NCBI GenBank assembly: GCA_025200525.1
Contig: CM045761.1
Location: forward strand, 81,621,551-81,685,550
Source of the DNA: Camellia lanceoleosa
Lineage: Eukaryota; Streptophyta; Magnoliopsida; Ericales; Theaceae
Length of the DNA stretch: 64,000 nt
Direction: 5' to 3'
Shown: positions 24,375 to 36,648 of the stretch, piece by piece
Position numbering within the stretch: the first letter of the stretch is position 1
Layout: each line of letters opens with the position of its first letter
The notes under the pieces: generated by a model
Told to the model about the DNA's origin: nothing
What the model saw: the letters and a program-made list of their open reading frames with translations, nothing else
The model's database searches: none
Program-made: the position numbers and the translations under genes

Positions 24375-27118
24375 GCCTTATTGACTGTTTTGTAGTCAAC
24401 GCAGACACGCCACTTGCCATTCTTCTTTGGTACCACCACTGTATTGGAGATCCATCTTGGGTAGTACACCTCTTTAATTGCTCCTGCCTCCAGCAGGTTT
24501 CCTACTTCTTCCACTACTATCTCGGCGTGGTGGAGTGCTGATCTGCGTGTGCGCTGAATGATTGGTCTGGCAGATGGGTGGACATTGAGTTGGTGACAGA
24601 TGAAGTTAGGATCAATGCCTGGCATGTCGTATGGTGTCCAGGCGAACACTTCGATATTAGAGGTCAAAAATTCCAAGACCTCTAATCTCTCAGTGCTGGA
24701 TAACGACGAACTGAGCAAAAAGAACTTATCCAGGTTCTTTTCATCTATTCTTACCTCTACCAAGTCTTCCACCGCTTTTTGATTAGCTGCTTTGCCGACA
24801 TCTGCGAACAGTTCATTACTCTTAGGTTCCTCCACCGAATGAACATATCCCTTCGCAGTGCGGTTGCCATTCACCGTGACAAAGCATTGCTTGGACATGA
24901 TCTGGTCTCCATAGACCTCTTCAATCACTTCGGTTTCATTGGGGAACCGCATTACTTGGTGGTAGGATGACGCCACCGATCGCATGGCATGCAGCCATGT
25001 TCTGCCCAAGATGATGTTGTAGGTGGAAGGGACTTTCAATACCCAGAACTCCACTTGTTTCGTTACGCTTCCTGCTCTAACTGGAAGGATTATTTTGCCG
25101 ACTGGCCACTCTGGCATTGAGTTGAATCCAATCAGGGGAGATACGGTAGGTGCCAAGCCTTTATCTTGCAACTTCAATTGTTTAAATGTTTCGCAGTACA
25201 TTATTTCACATGAACTACCTTGGTCAATCAAAATCCGCTTGACGTCAAAATCCTTGACTCGAAGAGTGATAACCAGGGCATCATTGTGAGGGCAATATAT
25301 CCTCGCCAAGTCTTTATCCGAGAAAGACATGACGTTCGTGGCCTTTGTCTTCCCCTTTTTGATGGTAGGCTGTGCACTTAGTACCTCTCTTAAGTGTTCA
25401 GCCTTTTTGATTGACCCTCTGAGCTCGCATACACGCTCAGGTTCGAAGACTCCATGTATCACATCGATTATGCCTTGAGGTGGGGTATCGATTGGCATCC
25501 CATTGGGGTTATTGTGGTCCTGGAGGGCTGGCTGTGCCCCTCCTTCAATGTATTTGTCTGGGTGACCTGCTGCCACCAACTCCTCCAGGTGCTGTCTTAA
25601 TGGCGTGCAATTTTCAGTGCGGTGCCCCTTTTCTTTGTGGAAGGTACATTGTGATCTTTTGTCATAGTCCTTCTGTGTTGCTCCTAGTTTAGTTGGCCAT
25701 CTGACGAAAGGCTCATCTCGTATTTCACTTAGAATTCGGTAGATTGGTTTCTTGAATACCGTTGTTATGGCAGTACGGACTCTCAGCCATCTTTTATCCT
25801 GGTCTTCTTCGTTGTCACGCCTGCCTCGCCCGTTTCTGCTCGGACGGTTTACCATGTTGACCTTTGCTGAGGCCTTTTTCTCTGGTATTGCGGTCGTGCC
25901 AGATTTTGTTTTGGCACGGGCGCCATCCTCCTCCACCCTAATATGCTGATACACTCTTTCCATCAAGGCTTCCATGGTGAGAGGCGGCGTCATGGTGATT
26001 GAGTCCTTTAGTCTGTTCCCGACTGGAAGGCCTCTTTTGTACTGTGCAATGGTGAGATTGGTGGGGCAGTCCCTAATCTGGTTGAAGGTCTCCCAGTAGC
26101 AACTATTATAGGATCTTAAGGTCTCCTTGTCGCCCATGTCGATGGAGAGTAGCTGGTCGATCTCTACTGGGGTTTTATTGTTTGTTCTGAACCTTGTTAC
26201 AAACGTCTCCGCCAATTGCGCCCAGGAGGCTATACTGCCTTCTGGAAGTTTTTCAAACCAAGTCAGGCCTAGGTCGCCAAGGCTTGATGGGAAGATGATG
26301 CACATCAAAGCCTCGTTTCGCCGGTATACAGCCATGACCTGGCGAAAGTGGCTCAAATGTGAGTAGAGGTCCGTCTTCCCCTCATATGTAGTGAATTTGG
26401 GCTGTAGGAAGCTTGATGGTAGGGGCGCATTTTCAATCGCCGGAACGAACGGTGAGGTCAGCAGCCTTGCTAATGCCTTGTCCGTTGGTTCGTAGACAGG
26501 GCGTGGTATTGGCATTCCAACCTCGATGCTTCCATGCGTCCGAGGAGCCAACCGCTGTAAGGCAGAAACTCTGTGTGGATCGCGTGTCCTGACGTCCTCC
26601 TTCCATCGTGCCTTCTCTTCGAGCACGGTTCGTAAGTCGGACGACCTGGGCAACTCTATCTGTCTGGATCTTGTTTGGTGCATATGTGAGGGCCAATAGG
26701 TGCTTCCTTCTGTGTACGACCTTTCAGATCTCGTCCTCTTAGATCTGGAGTGACGAGTTCTGGAAGACCTGGATTGAGTATCACCTGTCCTAAGGCTTTT
26801 ACTCTCTGCTTGTGAAGGTGTGGTGTTCCTACCATGACCTTCCGAGTGACGAGGGGGCGTCTTGCTTGTGTGCCCCTCTCCTGTCGTCACTCCTTTCCCC
26901 TTCATCTGGCGCTTTAGAGATTCCATGTCCGCCGCCATTCGTCGTATCAATTCGTCCTGTTCCTTGACGCGATCCTCCAAGGCTTGAGGATCAATCCTCC
27001 GCCTTTGTCTCTCTGGACTCTGTGAACGAGAGTGATGGGGGCTGTTCGTCCGCCTTCTCTCCCTTGTATCCCTCCTAGGGTTCTGTCGTGGCTCCAAGTC
27101 CGCCATAAGAGGGATCAA
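24341..27118 (-). pseudogene. Gag-protease-RT N-terminus of Tat-type gypsy element B
   Basis: 925 codons open from MIPLMADLEPR. The N-terminus is Arg/Ser-rich (residues 10-170). The capsid-type retrotransposon gag domain is near 240-350 (YEGKTDLYSHLSHFRQVM). A Tat-style CFH..GH..C motif (CTFHKEKGHRTENC) is near 490. The aspartic protease is near 630 with IDQGSSCEIMY, where the flap-side residue is unusual for a D-S/T-G family. The RT N-terminus (GKWRVCVDYKTVNKAC) is near 893-915. The frame runs into a different reading frame at about 24365 because of a single-base deletion in the RT start, so no full gag-pol can be made. Gag alone appears uninterrupted. Confidence 0.92.
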
Positions 27119-27251
27119 AGGTAAACCTTCGCGCCTTGCACCTCCTTCTGGTGTTTGTCCGTCAATGGCGGACTACGGTAAATCTTTGTTGTGCGCCATT
27201 GATTCTAAAGAGAAAAAGCTTGATCAAGAGGTTTCGTTCTTGTCTGAAATT

Positions 27252-27267
27252 CCCACAGACGGCGCCA
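27252..27267 (-). other. Primer-binding site of element B
   Basis: Minus-strand TGGCGCCGTCTGTGGG, two bases from the 5' LTR end. TGGCGCC-type sites are usual in plant Tat-clade gypsy elements. I have not matched it to a specific tRNA. Confidence 0.8.
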
Positions 27268-27269
27268 AT

Positions 27270-28077
27270 TGTACAGGAAAGAAATAAACCTTCTCGTATA
27301 ATCCTGTTGATCAAGTCTGCGCTCCTCCGTACGACGTCGTTATACTACCTGAAAATACAAACGTGAGCTAGCCGGCGGGTGTGTGCCGGAAACCTCTCCG
27401 ATGCCTAAGTCAGCAAACTAGACAAATAGACAAAAGCTCTGTATATTCGGGAATCAAAGTTGCATTACCTCTCCATAGGTGATGTTTGTGAGCTTTTATA
27501 GGTTCCGTGTGGCACAATCCTAGTAGGACTTTTACTCCTCCATGCAGAGTCCTCTTAGGATTCATACTCCTGAAAGATAATGCTTATCTTTCAACACCCC
27601 CCTCACTACTTTAACCAAGTGAGATGGTTTTATCATGGCCGGACTACCATACGACCGAAATAACATTGCCATGCTAGACTAATTGGGGTGACCGACCTGA
27701 ATGTTAGTTCGGCTCTTCTTGGCCTTTTCTCCTACCTCGGATTCACATGCCAAGACCGAGCTACCCATGGTAGAGTTAAGCCGAACTAACTCGGAAAACA
27801 AGTTCAGAAGAGGGCTCAGCATACCTCGGTTCCTTATGCCATAACCGAAATAACTCTGGTGACCAAACCATACGTAGTATTCTTCTAAACCGGACTAACA
27901 TTAAGCCTCCATCAGACCGGACTAACTTCTGGGCTTGGGACCAGACTAACTTCTGAGCTTGGAACCGGACTAATCTCCAGCCGCTTCAGGACCGGAGTAA
28001 CTTTAGGGGCCTGTTACTCAGCCCTTCGCACTGAGGCCCATAACGGCCCAGCTCGGCTCAATTTGCACATAAATTAC
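27270..28077 (-). repeat. 5' LTR of Tat-type gypsy element B
   Basis: 808 bp, near-identical to 16259-17065. Its plus-strand left edge TGTACAGGAAAG abuts the primer-binding region. The right edge joins the second half of the solo LTR at 28078. Confidence 0.9.
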
Positions 28078-28547
28078 TTTGTTATTATTCACTGGGCTCC
28101 AGCTCACCGTATTATTTATGTATGTAGGTGACCAGGCGTGTGACTAAGCCTAAGTTGTTGCATGAAGATCTGTTTTGTCAGCAGCTACTGCGCCTCCTGA
28201 GGAGGTTTCCAAGTTAAAGTGTGGCCATGCTTTTACAAACAAGTTTTGAGTTGTTGTTTTCTTCTGTTTGTCTAAACAATTTTTGTAAACCCTGTATATA
28301 GGGCTAAGTCCTTTTGTTGACTGTATCTGTATTGGTGACGTAAGACCAACGTGAATATAACGTCACGTATATGTATATAAGTTTTATATTTTATGTCCCA
28401 TGTATGTCTACATAGCTCTATGGACATTATATTATGATATTTGCTTCCGCTAGCCCTTTAACTTTGTTTAATTTGTTCAGAGACCCTTGGTAATCCCAGG
28501 ATTATTGGCTACTTGCGATACTATAGGGGTGGGTTTGGGTTATGACA
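28078..28547 (+). repeat. Solo gypsy LTR, right part
   Basis: Resumes the LTR broken at 16258 and ends GGGTTTGGGTTATGACA, followed by the target duplication TCTCT. It matches the outer end of the inverted LTR at 54980-55480. Confidence 0.85.
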
Positions 28548-29191
28548 TCTCTTGTCCAATCTTATTAGGAAATATATGTTCAAAGAATGATGCATTCCTA
28601 GATTCAATAATAGTATTTACATACATTTCTAAATGTTCTGACTTATGAATCAAAAACCGATATGCACTGCTATTTTTATCATAACCGATGAATATGCAAT
28701 CAACAGTTTTCAGACATATCTTAGTCTTTTTAAGACTAGGAACAACCACTTTAGCCAAACCCCCCCACACTTTTAAGTATTTATAGGATGGTACTCTCCC
28801 ATGCCATATTTTATAAGGTGTTTGATTCACTTTCTTTGAGGATATTGTATTAAGAATATAATTAGCAGAAAGTATTGCTCCCCCCTCCCACAAGTTCTAA
28901 GGTAATTCAGAACTTATTAACATGACATTCATCATTTCTTTTAAAGTCTTATTTTTCGTTTTAGCAATTCTATTTTGTTGAGGTGAGTAAGGAGTGGTGG
29001 TTTGATAAATTATTCAATGTTCTTTACAAAACTTACCAAAAAGTGATTCATATTCACCATCTCTATCACTTCTTAGAATTTTAATTTTCTTACCAAGTTA
29101 ATTTTCAACTTCATTTTTATATTGAATGAAAGTTTCCAACGCTTCATCATTGATTCAAATTATTAAATAAATATAACTATATCTAGTATAG
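28548..29191 (-). pseudogene. Copia integrase, core and C-terminal part
   Basis: Open part 28548-28893 with ANYILNTISSKKVNQTPYKIW, then the C-terminal GYDKNSSAYRF, normal for Ty1/copia integrase. The 28894-29191 interval continues the catalytic core in broken frames. The frame crosses the solo-LTR insertion site without a break once insert and target duplication are ignored. Confidence 0.85.
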
Positions 29192-29563
29192 TCATTTATG
29201 AAAGTGATAAAATATTTTTTTCTCATCTCTAGTTTGAATTGATTTAAAATCACAAATGTTACTATGAATTAAATCAAGTGGTTTTGTATTTCTTTCAATT
29301 GAATGAAAAGGAGTTTTGGTTAATTTTGCCTCAACACAAATTTCACATTTATGATTTGGATCAATTTCAAATTTAGGCAAACATTCCATATTAATTAATC
29401 TATGCAAAGATCCATAATTAACATTTCCTAATCTAGCATGCCATAAATTAGAAGACTCAAACAAGTAAGAAAAAGATGCATTTTTATTAACCATAGGAGA
29501 AACAATTGTCATTACATTCATTTTGAAAAGGCCATCATTCATGTAACCTTTTCTTACATACAC
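29192..29563 (-). pseudogene. Copia GAG-pre-integrase domain and integrase start
   Basis: LWHARLGNVNYGSLHRL and the paired cysteines of CEICVEAKLTKTPFH form the integrase zinc-binding region. The catalytic core follows with LDLIHSNICD. The frame ends at FYHFHK. It is part of the main copia element. Confidence 0.88.
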
Positions 29564-29895
29564 CTCGTCTCATTCTTGCTCAACAGAGATCCGGAAACAA
29601 GATTCTTGAGAATGTCCAGTACATGCAGCACATTGTTGAGAGTGAGTTCCTTTCCAAATGTCATATTCAGAATTACCTTTCCTTGTCTCTCAACTTTAGA
29701 AGTCGAGGAGTTGCCCATGAATAGTTGTTCTCCATTGTTCACCACTGAATAAGAGGAGAACATCTTTTTGTCAACACAGATGTGATGTGTGGCTCTAGTG
29801 TCCACCCACCATTCTTTGAGATTTTCGATAAGGTTGGCCTCGGAAACAACAGCTGAAAGGTTTATGTTATCGACACCATTGGAGATTACGTCCAC
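29554..29895 (-). pseudogene. Copia aspartic protease
   Basis: [18 protein letters not shown] aligns with the usual copia D-S-G-A-T-x-H active site, but the essential Gly is Arg (DTRAT), consistent with a G-to-A change. Downstream [16 protein letters not shown] is typical of the fold. It overlaps the pre-integrase frame by 10 bases in another frame. Confidence 0.85.
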
Positions 29896-30407
29896 TTCGG
29901 TGACATTGGATTGAACAGGTTTCTTACTTGACTTTTCTTTACCTTTACGCTTGCTACGACAATCTTTGGCCCGGTGTCCCTCTTTGCCACAAATGTTGCA
30001 TTTTCCATTAAACTTAAATTTCTTGGTATCTCCCCCCCCTTAGAACCTTGTGATGAACTTTCTCCGAACAATTTATGTTTCTTTGCTTTTGGAGCATGTT
30101 CTACCACATTAGCCTTTGACTCCATAGGATGCTTGCTAAGCATTTTCTCAGAAGTCCAGTTGTCTTCCTCAATTCTCAGTTGCATAATTAATTCTTCCAA
30201 AGTCATTTCTTTGCGTTTGTGCTTGAGATAGTCCTTAAATTCCTTCAATCCTTGTGGTAAATTTTCAATTAGAGTAGCGACTTGGAAGGACTCACTTAAT
30301 GACGTGCCTTCTGTATGGATATCATGTAGAATGAGTTGGAGATCTTGAACTTGGCTAATCACAGTCTTTGAATCAACCATCACAAAGTCCAGAAATTTGC
30401 CTACCAC
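29886..30407 (-). pseudogene. Copia gag, C-terminal half
   Basis: A UBN2/gag-type segment with LPQGLKEFKDYLKHKRKEM and LEELIMQLRIEED. The CCHC zinc knuckle is present in the DNA (29960-30020) but in another frame. A C homopolymer at about 30031-30039 is the likely indel site. Regions upstream are separated by a stop near 30418. Confidence 0.85.
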
Positions 30408-30458
30408 GAATTTCTTCTAGCCAGCATCTTCTGTTTTGTATTTTTTCTTCACTGAATC

Positions 30459-30767
30459 CTATAATTCCTTTGTCGTTTTGATAGGGCTATACACGTTGTA
30501 CAATGTCTTATCAACCCCATTCAAGATATAGTTACGGCAAAGGAAATTCGCATGTTTCCAAGCATCGACCGCAAAAATTACTTGTCGGCCGGTTTCATCA
30601 TCGTTTAGCGCAGGAGCATCCTCATAAAAGAAACGTGCCAGATTCAACGTAGTAAGATAAAAACATCTTCTATAGCCATCTTTTAAAGTCAATAATTTGG
30701 AACTTTCTCGCTTTTCCTCATGATTTACTAGGACTGTCACAACAGCAGGAGGGATCGAGCGATCATA
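30459..30767 (-). pseudogene. Copia gag, N-terminal half
   Basis: FYLTTLNLARFFYED and VDAWKHANFLCRNYILNGV are hallmark copia gag sequences. The first codons lie beyond the 19.7 kb gypsy insertion, at 50456-50488. The target copy CCGGT (30768-30772) marks the break. Confidence 0.85.
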
Positions 30768-30772
30768 CCGGT

Positions 30773-33700
30773 TGTAAACGCCCAACGCAGCCCCGGAGGA
30801 GGATGCCTCCGTTCGGTTCGATGTTGGGTCTACTGATTCGTAGACTCGATTTTTGTCGCGGTTCTAAATCTGAACCAAAGAGTCCACCTCTGGCAAATCG
30901 TTTGAAGGAAAACAGATTTTTCGAAAAGTAGTGCCAAACATGGACTGCTTTGCCAGATTACAGAGTCGCCACCTAAATATTTTATTTTTGGGGAATTTAG
31001 GAAACCCTGACTCGGTGCCGAAGGCCACATGTCCGTCATCACCAAAGTTACTCGGCTCGGGAGCTTGGGTACGGTCGGGGAAGGTCAGCTATGAGCACCC
31101 CCTTTCGCCCGGTCTGAAGACCGGCCTCTACTAACCGTGATACCCGTTTTTGAAAACATCATGTGTTCTTATTCCAATTATTAACCTAGAATTACTACGT
31201 TATGCGCACAGCAAACAAGTATAGACTAGATTGCCTAATTTGGAAATAAACATTGCATATTCGTTTTTGTCTTGGAAAACGTGTTTGGAATTGCTACTCG
31301 CTAGTAGGCTAAAATGCGGATTTCAATGAGTACACCCAACTCAAACAATCCAACCTCCACCCACAGGCATTCATACAATTATACCACATAAGCACTTAGC
31401 CGCATGTTAATCCTACTGTCATGGCAACACTCACACGCATGCGATATGCTAAAGCATAAAAGCTCACCTAGTACTCCAAGCCAAAACAGAAGCTTATTAG
31501 AAATCCATGCATGGACCTAGGCATCTGAATCGTCTAATGCAACACATGCAAAGATGTAATCTAGGCAGGCTCGGCTATCCTAAACATGGCATATGGAATG
31601 CTATCACATAGCACGTATTCAATTTCGGGATTTGAAAATTGTAATGCAGTTTGTATGATGTACCGAGCCCGGTGCATGTAAACAAATGCATGGATGCACG
31701 CATGCATTGCATAAGGTATGCTAATTTAAAATGTTCTAATCTACCACTGAAAGCGGTAAATAAAAGGGTTAGAAAGAAGCGGGGTTGGAAGACATGCATC
31801 ACACTCACCCACACTTATTACATTTTTGCCCTCACTCGGAGGGACGAATAAATAAATAATACGCATCAAGAATAAATGAATGAATAAATTATTACAAATT
31901 TCTAAGTCTTGAAATTAAATTAAACAGATAAAATAAATGGAGCCTCGTAGCCTCGGAATGCGCTGAATGATGCATGCTCGTCGCGACCGCTTGGAAAACC
32001 TATGCCATGGCATTGCAATTGCTTTTCGCCCCGCCTCTCCAAAAATTCCAAAAATTCTGGGATACCTCCCAAGTGATCTGAAATGCCTCACCGGCTAGAC
32101 AGTGTAGTCATCGGCTCCTTCCAGTGGCCATCGGCTGAACTTGATGATTATCGGCACAAAAGTAGTGCCGGTCGGCACTATTTTATGCCGGTCGGCAGAA
32201 AATCCCTGCAGCAGACAGTAGACAGCAGCAGCAACAGATAGCAATGCATAGGCATGGTTTTTGGGCAAATGTGAGCATGTCCAACTCCTCCTATCATGTT
32301 TAGGGACTCAAGGGGGTGTGGCTCTTGGTTCTAGGGCTATCAATAGTGCATTTGATGCATGATAGCCTAAGGAATCAAGATTGCTCATTTTAATGTAAAT
32401 ATGCATGCGACACAACAAATGAAGGCTAAGTCCCTATCATGTGGAGATCAAGGGCCTTAGTGACCAAGGATTGAGGTGAGTTACACCACTTGAAATGTGA
32501 ACTCCCCTCAATCCTAGGCTTGGCTTGACAACCCCAAACCAAGCTATGAGATGCAAGTATGCAAGCAAGGCTCAAATGCAATGCAACCTATCATGTTAAG
32601 CATGCAAAGAGCTAAAGTATGTAGGACACAAATAGCATGCAAGATGGGCCAATTAATCATGGAACTAACAAGCATACATTCAAGGCTACATTGACCAAGC
32701 AAGCAACAATCATGAAGTAAGCATGCAACAATGGACTTAAGCCATAAAGGACAGCCCTCAAACTCCCAAAAACAGTGGCAAAACAAGCCTCTCAACATGA
32801 TCAAAATGCCTCACAAGCATGCTATTCAATGGGCCCGAGTCTAGGACACCAAAGAGAGTAATTTGACATCATTCATACAACCACTCATGGCATGCATTCA
32901 ACAAACAAAAACAGATTTTGAGCATGTGGAATGACACCCAAATCCCCTCATGGCACCCCCAAAAATACACTAATCATGGAAGCATGCACAATGCTCTTTT
33001 TAAGGCATAAAAGACCCACATTCTAAGACATGAAGGAGATGATAAATGGAGGTGTTTGAACATGAAATGGGGACTGAAATACCACCTATAATGATGCCAA
33101 ATCATTAGATCAAAACAAGATAAACATGCTAGGACTTCATACAAACAAGGCCTACAAGCCAATATGCAAGACAACCACCTCAAGCACACCAAACATGGCA
33201 AAAACAGTGGCTCACAGCCCTCTAACATGGCAAAACAATGCTAGTATCTTCATGAAACTAAACCTAAACATGCAAAAATCATGGCCTCAAAACATGACAT
33301 TCTTTTAGGCACAAGAGAGCATTTCAAAGGAAGTATGAGAAGCATGTTAGAGACTATAATTCCAACTAAAAACAGAGGTCAAACATGACCTAAAACAGTC
33401 CCAAAAGCCTTGAAATGAAGCCAAATGCAAACATGCACACATGCTATGCTATGAGCCAAAACAAAGGCCAACCAAAGGACCAAAGGGAGAGGGGTGTCTC
33501 TCCTTTAGATGAGGCTCGAAAATATCATCCTCACCACTGAAAACCCACTGGTTTTCAGTGGTGGGAAGATCCAAGAACACCAAAACAAGAAGGCCTAAGA
33601 AAAAGGCACCAAATAGGGCCAAACAAGGCTTAAAGTGATGAGGCTTAACTCAAACCAAAAAAAGACCTTAATGAAGGTTCAAGAACAAGTAAAAACAAGA

Positions 33701-34668
33701 CTTTTTTTTATCTTAAACACAAACTCAAAATCACAAAGTAAAGAGGGTAGAAATAGATTGCAAGAATGGGGAATCTAAAGCAACAAGCTTACCCTTGAAG
33801 AACCAATGAAGAACAGGTGGTCCAGCCCTCTCCAAGTGATCAAAACCAGTCCAAAGTCACTCAAAACAAACCTCCAAGTCTTCCAATCTCGGAGCTAGGT
33901 GTAATAGTGTGTGTAATGGTGCAAAAGTGAGGTAAAACACACTATTTGGGGCTTAAAACACACACACAAGAGGAGAGGAGGGAGATATAGATATATATGG
34001 ATATATATCGAGAATGTATGTATATTCTCCGGTTCTTGACCTAAAATCTCTAACCCTTGAGCAATGGAGATGAATGGTCCTTATATAGGCAACCAAAGGC
34101 TCTAAACTTAATGGCTAAGCAAGACCAAAAGGTTCAAAGGGTGCAAGGGTTTCTAGCTTCCAAGGAAGCCAAGACAGTGGCCAAGCTTCTCCAAGAAGCT
34201 TGGCCAAGGGTTCAAGCTTCTAGAAGGTTCAAGGGGTTCAAAGGGTGCAATGTTATGACGGGGAGGGGTGATGGTGTAATCCACCGGCACAAATGGCATG
34301 CACCATCCCTGTGGGGGTTCGAGGTCACCGTCGGCCAAAACAGTCACCGGCATTAAAAGTGTGCCGGCATCATAAAGTGCCGACGGCCAAGGATCAAGGT
34401 AAAAAGTGCCGATGGCCACTATGGATAGCCGGTGGAGGTGTGGGGCAGCCGGTGGGTTCTAGGGATGGCTAACAAGCCTTCCCTACCCTCAAATGCAACA
34501 GACACAAGTCTTGGTAGAAAACCAAGCACGTAACAAACCGGTTAAGAGATCCCGAGGCACGGCGCAAATGGGACCTCCGAACTCAAAACGAACACAAACA
34601 TGGATAATCACCGGTGTTCAAGCGGTGACGTCCAAGTCTTGAGGACGGTCAAAAATGGGGTGTCTACA
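30773..34668 (-). repeat. 3' LTR of Ogre-like gypsy element (3.9 kb)
   Basis: 3896 bp. On the minus strand it begins TGTAGACACCCC right after purine-rich CAAAGAGGGGCAAC. The outer plus-strand edge is TGTAAACG, preceded by CCGGT, which reappears at 50451-50455 as a perfect target duplication. It is repeated at about 46596-50450. A TATATATGGATATATAT stretch near 33988-34008 could hold the TATA box. Motifs with CGGTCGGCAC cluster at 32100-32210 and 34300-34450. Open frames inside are not coding. Confidence 0.9.
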
Positions 34669-34690
34669 GTTGCCCCTCTTTGACAGAACT
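34669..34690 (-). other. Polypurine tract of the Ogre-like element
   Basis: Minus-strand CAAAGAGGGGCAAC directly before TGTAGACACC. Confidence 0.75.
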
Positions 34691-36640
34691 CGGAAGTCAT
34701 AACAATGACGTGAGTGAATGTCAAAGCCCAGAGACGACCCATCTTTAACAAGGCCGAAGACTTTGACAAGCATACAAGGCAAACAAGATATGCGAGGGCG
34801 AGGGCAAAATGCAAATCGAAAATGCAAGAAGCCTAGCATAACTTTATGATCATGCAAAGAAAGTCGTAATGAAGCACACATACATGCAGGTTATAAGCTA
34901 ACATGCAACGATCTACACTACAATGTAGAAAGGATGTAAGAGAATTATGCAATTCTCAAACGTCTCACTCGAGAGAGATACAATACTGTGCGACTCGTCT
35001 GGTTTCACCGCCTCAAATGAGCCGTATACAATATCGGCTCGAAAAGAAAACAAACTTAACAGGTATGACATCATAGCAAAATCCATGACAATGCAATCGA
35101 TAAAGGCGTGACAACGCTTCAAGGTATATAGAAAAGTGTGATTGAACACATGTAAGTAAAGCAAAGCACGCATACAATGCAATGTGTATAGTGAGATTGT
35201 AATTGAACACATGTAAGTAAAGCAAAGCACGCATACAATGCAATGTGTAAAAGATGTAATTGAACACATGTCAGTAAAGCAAAGCACGCATACAATGCAA
35301 TGTGTATAAAAAGGTAATTGAACACATGTCAGTAAAGCAAAGCACGCATACAATGCAATGTGTATAAGGAGGTAATTGAACACATGTCAGTAAAGCAAAG
35401 CACGCATACAATGCAATGTGTATAAGAAGGTAATTGAACACATGTCAGTAAAGCAAAGCACGCATACAATGTAATGTGTATAGAAAATTGAACACATATC
35501 AGTAAAGCAAAGCACGCATACAATGCAATGTGTATAAAAAGGTAATTGAAATTGAGCATATTAAAACATGATATTGAGATGCAACGCATCGTAACACAAA
35601 GATGATTTGAAACAACTTCTTTCGAAAATCACAAGATATAAAAGGATACGAGAAGGGACACCCTTCACATGTTCCGAGCATCGCTCACACAAGTCAATGG
35701 CTTGAAATCAACTTGAAGATCCATTAACATTTCAGAAGTGCACTTTCCCGCACTGTTCTTGGGTGATGAAGGAGTCGATCGCTTGCCAAACCAGCACGAG
35801 CGCAGGAGGTGTTCGACTACTTAAGGGGAGGTTCCTCGGTATCCAACCCAAAGATTCGCTTACATTCCTTTTCATTAGTTGTTTAAGCACATTGCACTGC
35901 CTCAGGCAGGTTTTATGTTCTTTTGAAATTGCGAGTTTTTACAAAAACACATGACGAAAATGAAACAGCTATTCGCTCGAAAAGGGTATTGCACTTGTGT
36001 GCATCGCATCGCAAGGCATCACATGACAATGTGAATGTAATTGAAACTGTTGTTTGAAAACAAAGCATCGCATCGTAATAACCAGGTAGTGAACCAACTT
36101 ACAACTCGATAAGCAAAACAAAGACTCGACAGACTAGCCAAGTGCAGATACAACTTGATAGACAAAGCGAAGACTTAAAGAGAGTGACATACAACTCGAT
36201 AAGCAAACATACAACAACTCGATAAACAAATACTCGCGACTCAACGGGAATCAAATCACCGGAGAGTACTGGACGTGGTGGAATTCCCCAATATTCAGCA
36301 TAGGAAGCTCGGAAAACAGAGGGGAAAGACCATCGGCTGGAAAAAAAAAAGGTCATCGGCCGAGTGGAATGGTCATCGGCACATAATTTGGCCGGTCGGC
36401 ACAAAATTACAGCCGGTCGGCACTACATGATGCCGGTCAGAGATCGGTCTCATTGCCAGTATGTTGACATGTGTCCTCCACTCAACCTTATCCTCTTCAA
36501 AAGGGTCTCAGCTTCGTGGTTCTCTTCATTTCAACACTGATTTGCTCCAAATGGAAGCATTTCTTGCTCAAAATCTTGCAACTTGGATTAACAACTTGAT
36601 GGCTCGAAAAGTCAATTTCCTGCTTTTGGCATAAACACAC
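34691..36640 (-). other. 3' untranslated internal region of the Ogre-like element
   Basis: No gene recognised. It holds the 57-60 bp repeat array (35138-35545), ACTCGATAAGCAAA-type degenerate repeats near 36100-36240, and an LTR-like CGGTCGGCAC cluster at 36340-36440. Confidence 0.6.
35138..35545. repeat. 57-60 bp tandem repeats, seven units
   Basis: Each unit contains TTGAACACATGTCAGTAAAG then CAAAGCACGCATACAATGCA and ATGTGTATA. Spacing is 55-60 bp. The Tyr/Cys-rich minus-strand frames here (LYACFALLTCVQ) are by-products of the repeat. Confidence 0.93.
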
Positions 36641-36648
36641 TATTCACT

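Noticed and set aside
22229..26366. Many plus-strand frames of 60-100 codons opposite gag-pol
   Set aside because: They are mirror frames of the conserved minus-strand pol and gag and show no independent features, unlike the antisense gene at 18-20 kb.
16259..28077. TTAC or ATTAC as target duplication of element B
   Set aside because: ATTAC also occurs at the inner edge of the left LTR, so it is more likely part of the LTR end than a duplication.
32544..33228. Cys/Leu-rich minus-strand frames in the Ogre-like LTR
   Set aside because: They repeat in the second LTR with small indels and have no known motif; their composition reflects the CATGCA-rich LTR.
35138..35545. Regular repeats considered as a CRISPR array
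   Set aside because: Units are contiguous with no unique spacers, and the context is a plant retrotransposon.
34913..35681. Tyr/Cys-rich minus-strand frames that look like membrane proteins
   Set aside because: They repeat the same peptide because they cover the 57-60 bp tandem repeats; no start context or homologue is apparent.
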